This document shows positions 61,616-64,000 of a stretch of DNA of 64,000 bases, one piece after another. The DNA lies in assembly GCF_020622345.1 (NCBI RefSeq), contig NZ_JACNMO010000004.1:62001-126000 (forward strand), written 5' to 3'. How positions within the stretch are numbered: the first letter of the stretch is position 1; each line of letters opens with the position of its first letter. A model generated the notes under the pieces. It saw only the letters and a list, made by a program, of their open reading frames with translations. It did not search any database and was not told where the DNA came from. Source of the stretch: Roseobacter weihaiensis (GTDB lineage: Bacteria > Pseudomonadota > Alphaproteobacteria > Rhodobacterales > Rhodobacteraceae). The translations under genes and the position numbers were made by a program.

Positions 61616-64000
61616 TTACCGATTGTGCGGGATCGACATTTGCGGATCGTAGAGCGCCTGTTCCGTCACCTGGGCTGCAACCCGCAGGCCGATCACATCG
61701 ACTTCCAGCGCGGTGCCCTTTGCCGCATGGGCGGGGTCGATGAACGCATAGGCGATGTTCTTGCCCACCCGGTGGCCCCAGGCCCCCGATGTGACGGTAC
61801 CCACGACCGCGTCGCCCAGCATCACCGATGCGCCGCCATGCGCCGGTGCAGTGTCCGTGTCGAGCACCAGGGTAGCCAGTTTGCGCCGCAGCCCTTCGGC
61901 CTGGCGTTTCTCAAGGGCTGCCTTGCCCACGAAATCCGCCTTGTTCATCCGCACAAACCGGTCGAGGCCTGTCTCGAAGGGATCGAACTCGGTCAGGATA
62001 TCCGCCTTCCAATGCAGGAACCCCTTTTCCATGCGCATGGAGTCCACCGCATGAGAGCCAAAGGGCACCATGCCATGCGCTGCGCCTGCCTCCCGAAGCG
62101 CCAGATAGGCGGCGTAGAGCTGCGCGTCGGGCACGTGGATTTCATAAGCTTTTTCGCCCGAAAAGCTGACCGCCAGCACGGTGGCCGGGGCAATGCCGAT
62201 GAAACATTCCCGGACCGAGAGCCAGGGAAAGGCCGCGTCCGACCAATCCGCGCGGCTCACGGCCTGCAGGACGGCCTGCGCCTTGGGACCGGCCAGCACC
62301 AGGATTGTCTGATCCTTGGTCAGCGAGGTGATCTTGACGTCCTGATCCGGGCTGATGTGCTGCTGCAGCCAGTCCATGTCGTGCACCTCGGAGGCTGCGG
62401 CAGAGCCATACCAGATCCGATCAGGCCCGCGGTCCGAGGCGGGGATATTGGCGACCGTCGCCTCGCCCTTGACCATGCCGTGATCGTTGAGCAGATAGGT
62501 CAGTCCCACACGGCCCGGCTTGCGCGTCAGGTGGCCGCAGACCATGTAATCGAGAAAGTCAGCCGCATCGGCCCCCGTGATCTCGAACCGGTTGAAGCCG
62601 TTGACCTCGCAGAGGCCCACGGTCGTCTGAACCGCGTTGACCTCCTTTGCCACCAGATCGAAGCTTTCGTCAAAGCGGAATGTATGCGTGACCTCGAAAT
62701 CGGGCGAGGGCTTGAAAAACTCGACGCGCTCCCAGCCATTGACCACGGCAAACGCCGCGCCCTCGGCGGCCAGCACCGGGGTGAGCGGGGTTGTCCGGGC
62801 CATGCGGCCCGCCGGGCGATGTTCATTGGGGAAGTGAAACCGGAACTCGTTTTGATAATCCTCGATGGCCTTCAGGGCGGTCAGCTCAGTGGTGCAGTGA
62901 TCGGCAAAGCGGCGCGGGTCGATGACCCAGGTGTCATAGCAAGCTTCGCCGTGCACGATCTGTTGCGCCAGCAGCCAGCCGTGGCCGCCGCCTTCGCCCA
63001 GACCGGCGCGCAGCCCGATGATGCAAAAGGCGTTGCGCTTGCCGGGGATCGGACCCACCAGCGGTGCCCCGTCGATGGTATAGGTGATCGGCCCGTTGAC
63101 CACCGTGTGGATGCCCACTTCCGTCAACGCCGGCATGCGCGCGAAGGCGCCTTCGAGCACATCGGTGATGCGCTCCAGATCGTCGGGGCAGAGCGCGTTG
63201 ACGAAATTGGGGTCGATCCCGTCCATGCCCCAGGTTTTGCAATCCTGCTCATAAAACCCGACCAGCAGGCCGTTTCTCTCCTGACGGCAGTAGTAATCGC
63301 TGATCGGGCAGCGCAGCAGGGGCATGCGGTGACCGGCGTCCTTGATCGCGGGGATATCCTCGGTCAGGAAATACTGGTGCTCCATCGAGGTGACGGGATG
63401 CCGCACACCCATCATCGCGGCCACCTCGTTGACCCGGTAGCCGCAGGCATTCACGATGATGTCGCAGTCGATATCGCCCTTTTCGGTATGCACGGTCCAG
63501 GTGTCATCCTTGTGCTGCGTCAGATCGGTCACCGGGGTGTTGCGATAAACCTCTGCGCCGGCCTTGCGGGCGCGCCGCGCCAGAGCCTGACAGAGCTGCG
63601 CGGGGTCGATGTCGCCGTCGCTGGCGTCCCAGAGCCCGCCCAGCAGGTTGTCGGTGGAAATCAGCGGGTGACGCCGGGCGCATTCCGCTGCGTCGATCAC
63701 TTCGAACTCCACCCCCATGCCGCGCGCCATGGAGGCGAAATGGCGGTAGCCCTCCATCCGGGCCTCGGTATTGGCCAGCCGGATGCCGCCATCGCCGTGG
63801 TGGTAGTTGATTGGGTAGTCGGGATCCTCTGCCAGTTCCTGATAGAGCGCGATCGAGTGCGACTTCAGCCCCACCATCGTCTGGGTCATGCCAAAGTTGG
63901 TGACCTGCGCCGCCGAATGCCAGGTGGTGCCGGAGGTCAGCTCATTGCGTTCGACCAGGACAACATCCGTCCAGCCTTCTTGCGTGAGGTGATAGAGGGT
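61616..64000 (-). CDS. Dimethylglycine/sarcosine dehydrogenase-type FAD-GcvT protein (5' end outside window)
   Basis: The frame is still open at the window edge; 794 residues are visible, so only a short N-terminus with the first FAD-binding strand is missing. ERNELTSGTTWHSAAQVTNFG contains the W-H pair whose histidine carries covalent FAD in DMGDH. The DAO domain continues with YQELAEDPDYPINYHHGDGG, CGYRVNEVAAMMG and GLRAGLGEGGGHGWLLAQQI. A C-terminal GcvT folate-binding domain follows (GCDAADF-like GADAADFLDYMVCG, KAYEIHVPDAQLYAAYLAL, MRMEKGFLHWKADI). The enzyme probably demethylates an N-methyl amino acid and passes formaldehyde to tetrahydrofolate. Confidence 0.92.
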   Translation of the reverse strand, partial: TLYHLTQEGWTDVVLVERNELTSGTTWHSAAQVTNFGMTQTMVGLKSHSIALYQELAEDPDYPINYHHGDGGIRLANTEARMEGYRHFASMARGMGVEFEVIDAAECARRHPLISTDNLLGGLWDASDGDIDPAQLCQALARRARKAGAEVYRNTPVTDLTQHKDDTWTVHTEKGDIDCDIIVNACGYRVNEVAAMMGVRHPVTSMEHQYFLTEDIPAIKDAGHRMPLLRCPISDYYCRQERNGLLVGFYEQDCKTWGMDGIDPNFVNALCPDDLERITDVLEGAFARMPALTEVGIHTVVNGPITYTIDGAPLVGPIPGKRNAFCIIGLRAGLGEGGGHGWLLAQQIVHGEACYDTWVIDPRRFADHCTTELTALKAIEDYQNEFRFHFPNEHRPAGRMARTTPLTPVLAAEGAAFAVVNGWERVEFFKPSPDFEVTHTFRFDESFDLVAKEVNAVQTTVGLCEVNGFNRFEITGADAADFLDYMVCGHLTRKPGRVGLTYLLNDHGMVKGEATVANIPASDRGPDRIWYGSAAASEVHDMDWLQQHISPDQDVKITSLTKDQTILVLAGPKAQAVLQAVSRADWSDAAFPWLSVRECFIGIAPATVLAVSFSGEKAYEIHVPDAQLYAAYLALREAGAAHGMVPFGSHAVDSMRMEKGFLHWKADILTEFDPFETGLDRFVRMNKADFVGKAALEKRQAEGLRRKLATLVLDTDTAPAHGGASVMLGDAVVGTVTSGAWGHRVGKNIAYAFIDPAHAAKGTALEVDVIGLRVAAQVTEQALYDPQMSIPHNR

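Noticed and set aside
1-64000. CRISPR arrays, tRNA or rRNA genes, prophage or transposon modules
   Set aside because: No regularly spaced long repeats, no tRNA-like CCA-ended cloverleaf or rRNA sequence, and no integrase or transposase were recognised on reading; faint or diverged examples could have been missed without tools.

Overview
This is a gene-dense, GC-rich, alphaproteobacterial chromosome-type window. Two TRAP transporter systems, many sugar and amino-acid ABC systems, a form I CO dehydrogenase operon and a dimethylglycine-type demethylase locus together point to a marine Rhodobacteraceae (Roseobacter group). No rRNA, tRNA, CRISPR array, integrase or intact insertion sequence was seen. 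All product calls rest on reading the translated proteins and on motif recall; no database search was possible.

Layout. 1-3585: end of a TAXI-type TRAP binding protein, a fused TRAP permease and a UspA protein. 3586-4362: no credible gene. 4363-12113 (minus): the most distinctive block, two di-heme cytochrome c peroxidase-family proteins, a Tat-exported Rieske subunit, an arsenite-oxidase-family molybdopterin subunit and a large HEAT-repeat protein. The first four genes match the content of iodate reductase (idrABP1P2) clusters. Beside it lie a hybrid histidine kinase and a divergent OmpR-type response regulator (12373-15409). Three TTGTGAC repeats at an exact 10-bp period sit upstream of the oxidoreductase operon.

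15422-22825: xylose genes xylA-xylB-xylG-xylH-xylF (minus) with a divergent ROK regulator. The regulator overlaps a CRTAC1/FG-GAP gene that converges on a third di-heme peroxidase-like gene (to 25625). 25695-36324 (minus): a long sugar or polyol operon with a binding protein, two permeases, two ATPases, two very small genes, a DhaK-DhaL kinase, a LacI regulator, a TIM-barrel isomerase and a Gfo/Idh/MocA dehydrogenase. Its promoter carries two near-identical LacI-like operators 31 bp apart. 36793-39979: an AraC regulator, an internally deleted alpha/beta hydrolase, a SnoaL-like protein and a short-chain dehydrogenase. 40058-41437: a membrane adenylate cyclase. 41457-46335: a DctPQM TRAP system and SDR with a divergent FadR-type GntR regulator and a perfect TNGT-N2-ACNA operator.

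46405-54975 (minus): a complete aerobic CO dehydrogenase operon in the order coxC-M-S-L-D-E-F-(new 51-codon gene)-G. CoxL has the form I active-site loop. Three 12-bp direct repeats spaced 20-21 bp lie between coxC and coxM and are good candidates for CoxC (LytTR) sites. 55047-64000: a gamma-glutamyltransferase-family enzyme, a polar amino acid ABC transporter and two demethylase-type flavoproteins (DgcA-like, and a DMGDH-like/GcvT protein cut by the window end), which suggests uptake and demethylation of N-methylated amino acids.

Main points of novelty: the probable iodate reductase cluster with a HEAT-repeat partner and its own candidate regulators; two translationally coupled small genes (33824-33964 and 46873-47028); and four regulatory repeat arrays that can each be matched to a regulator encoded beside them.
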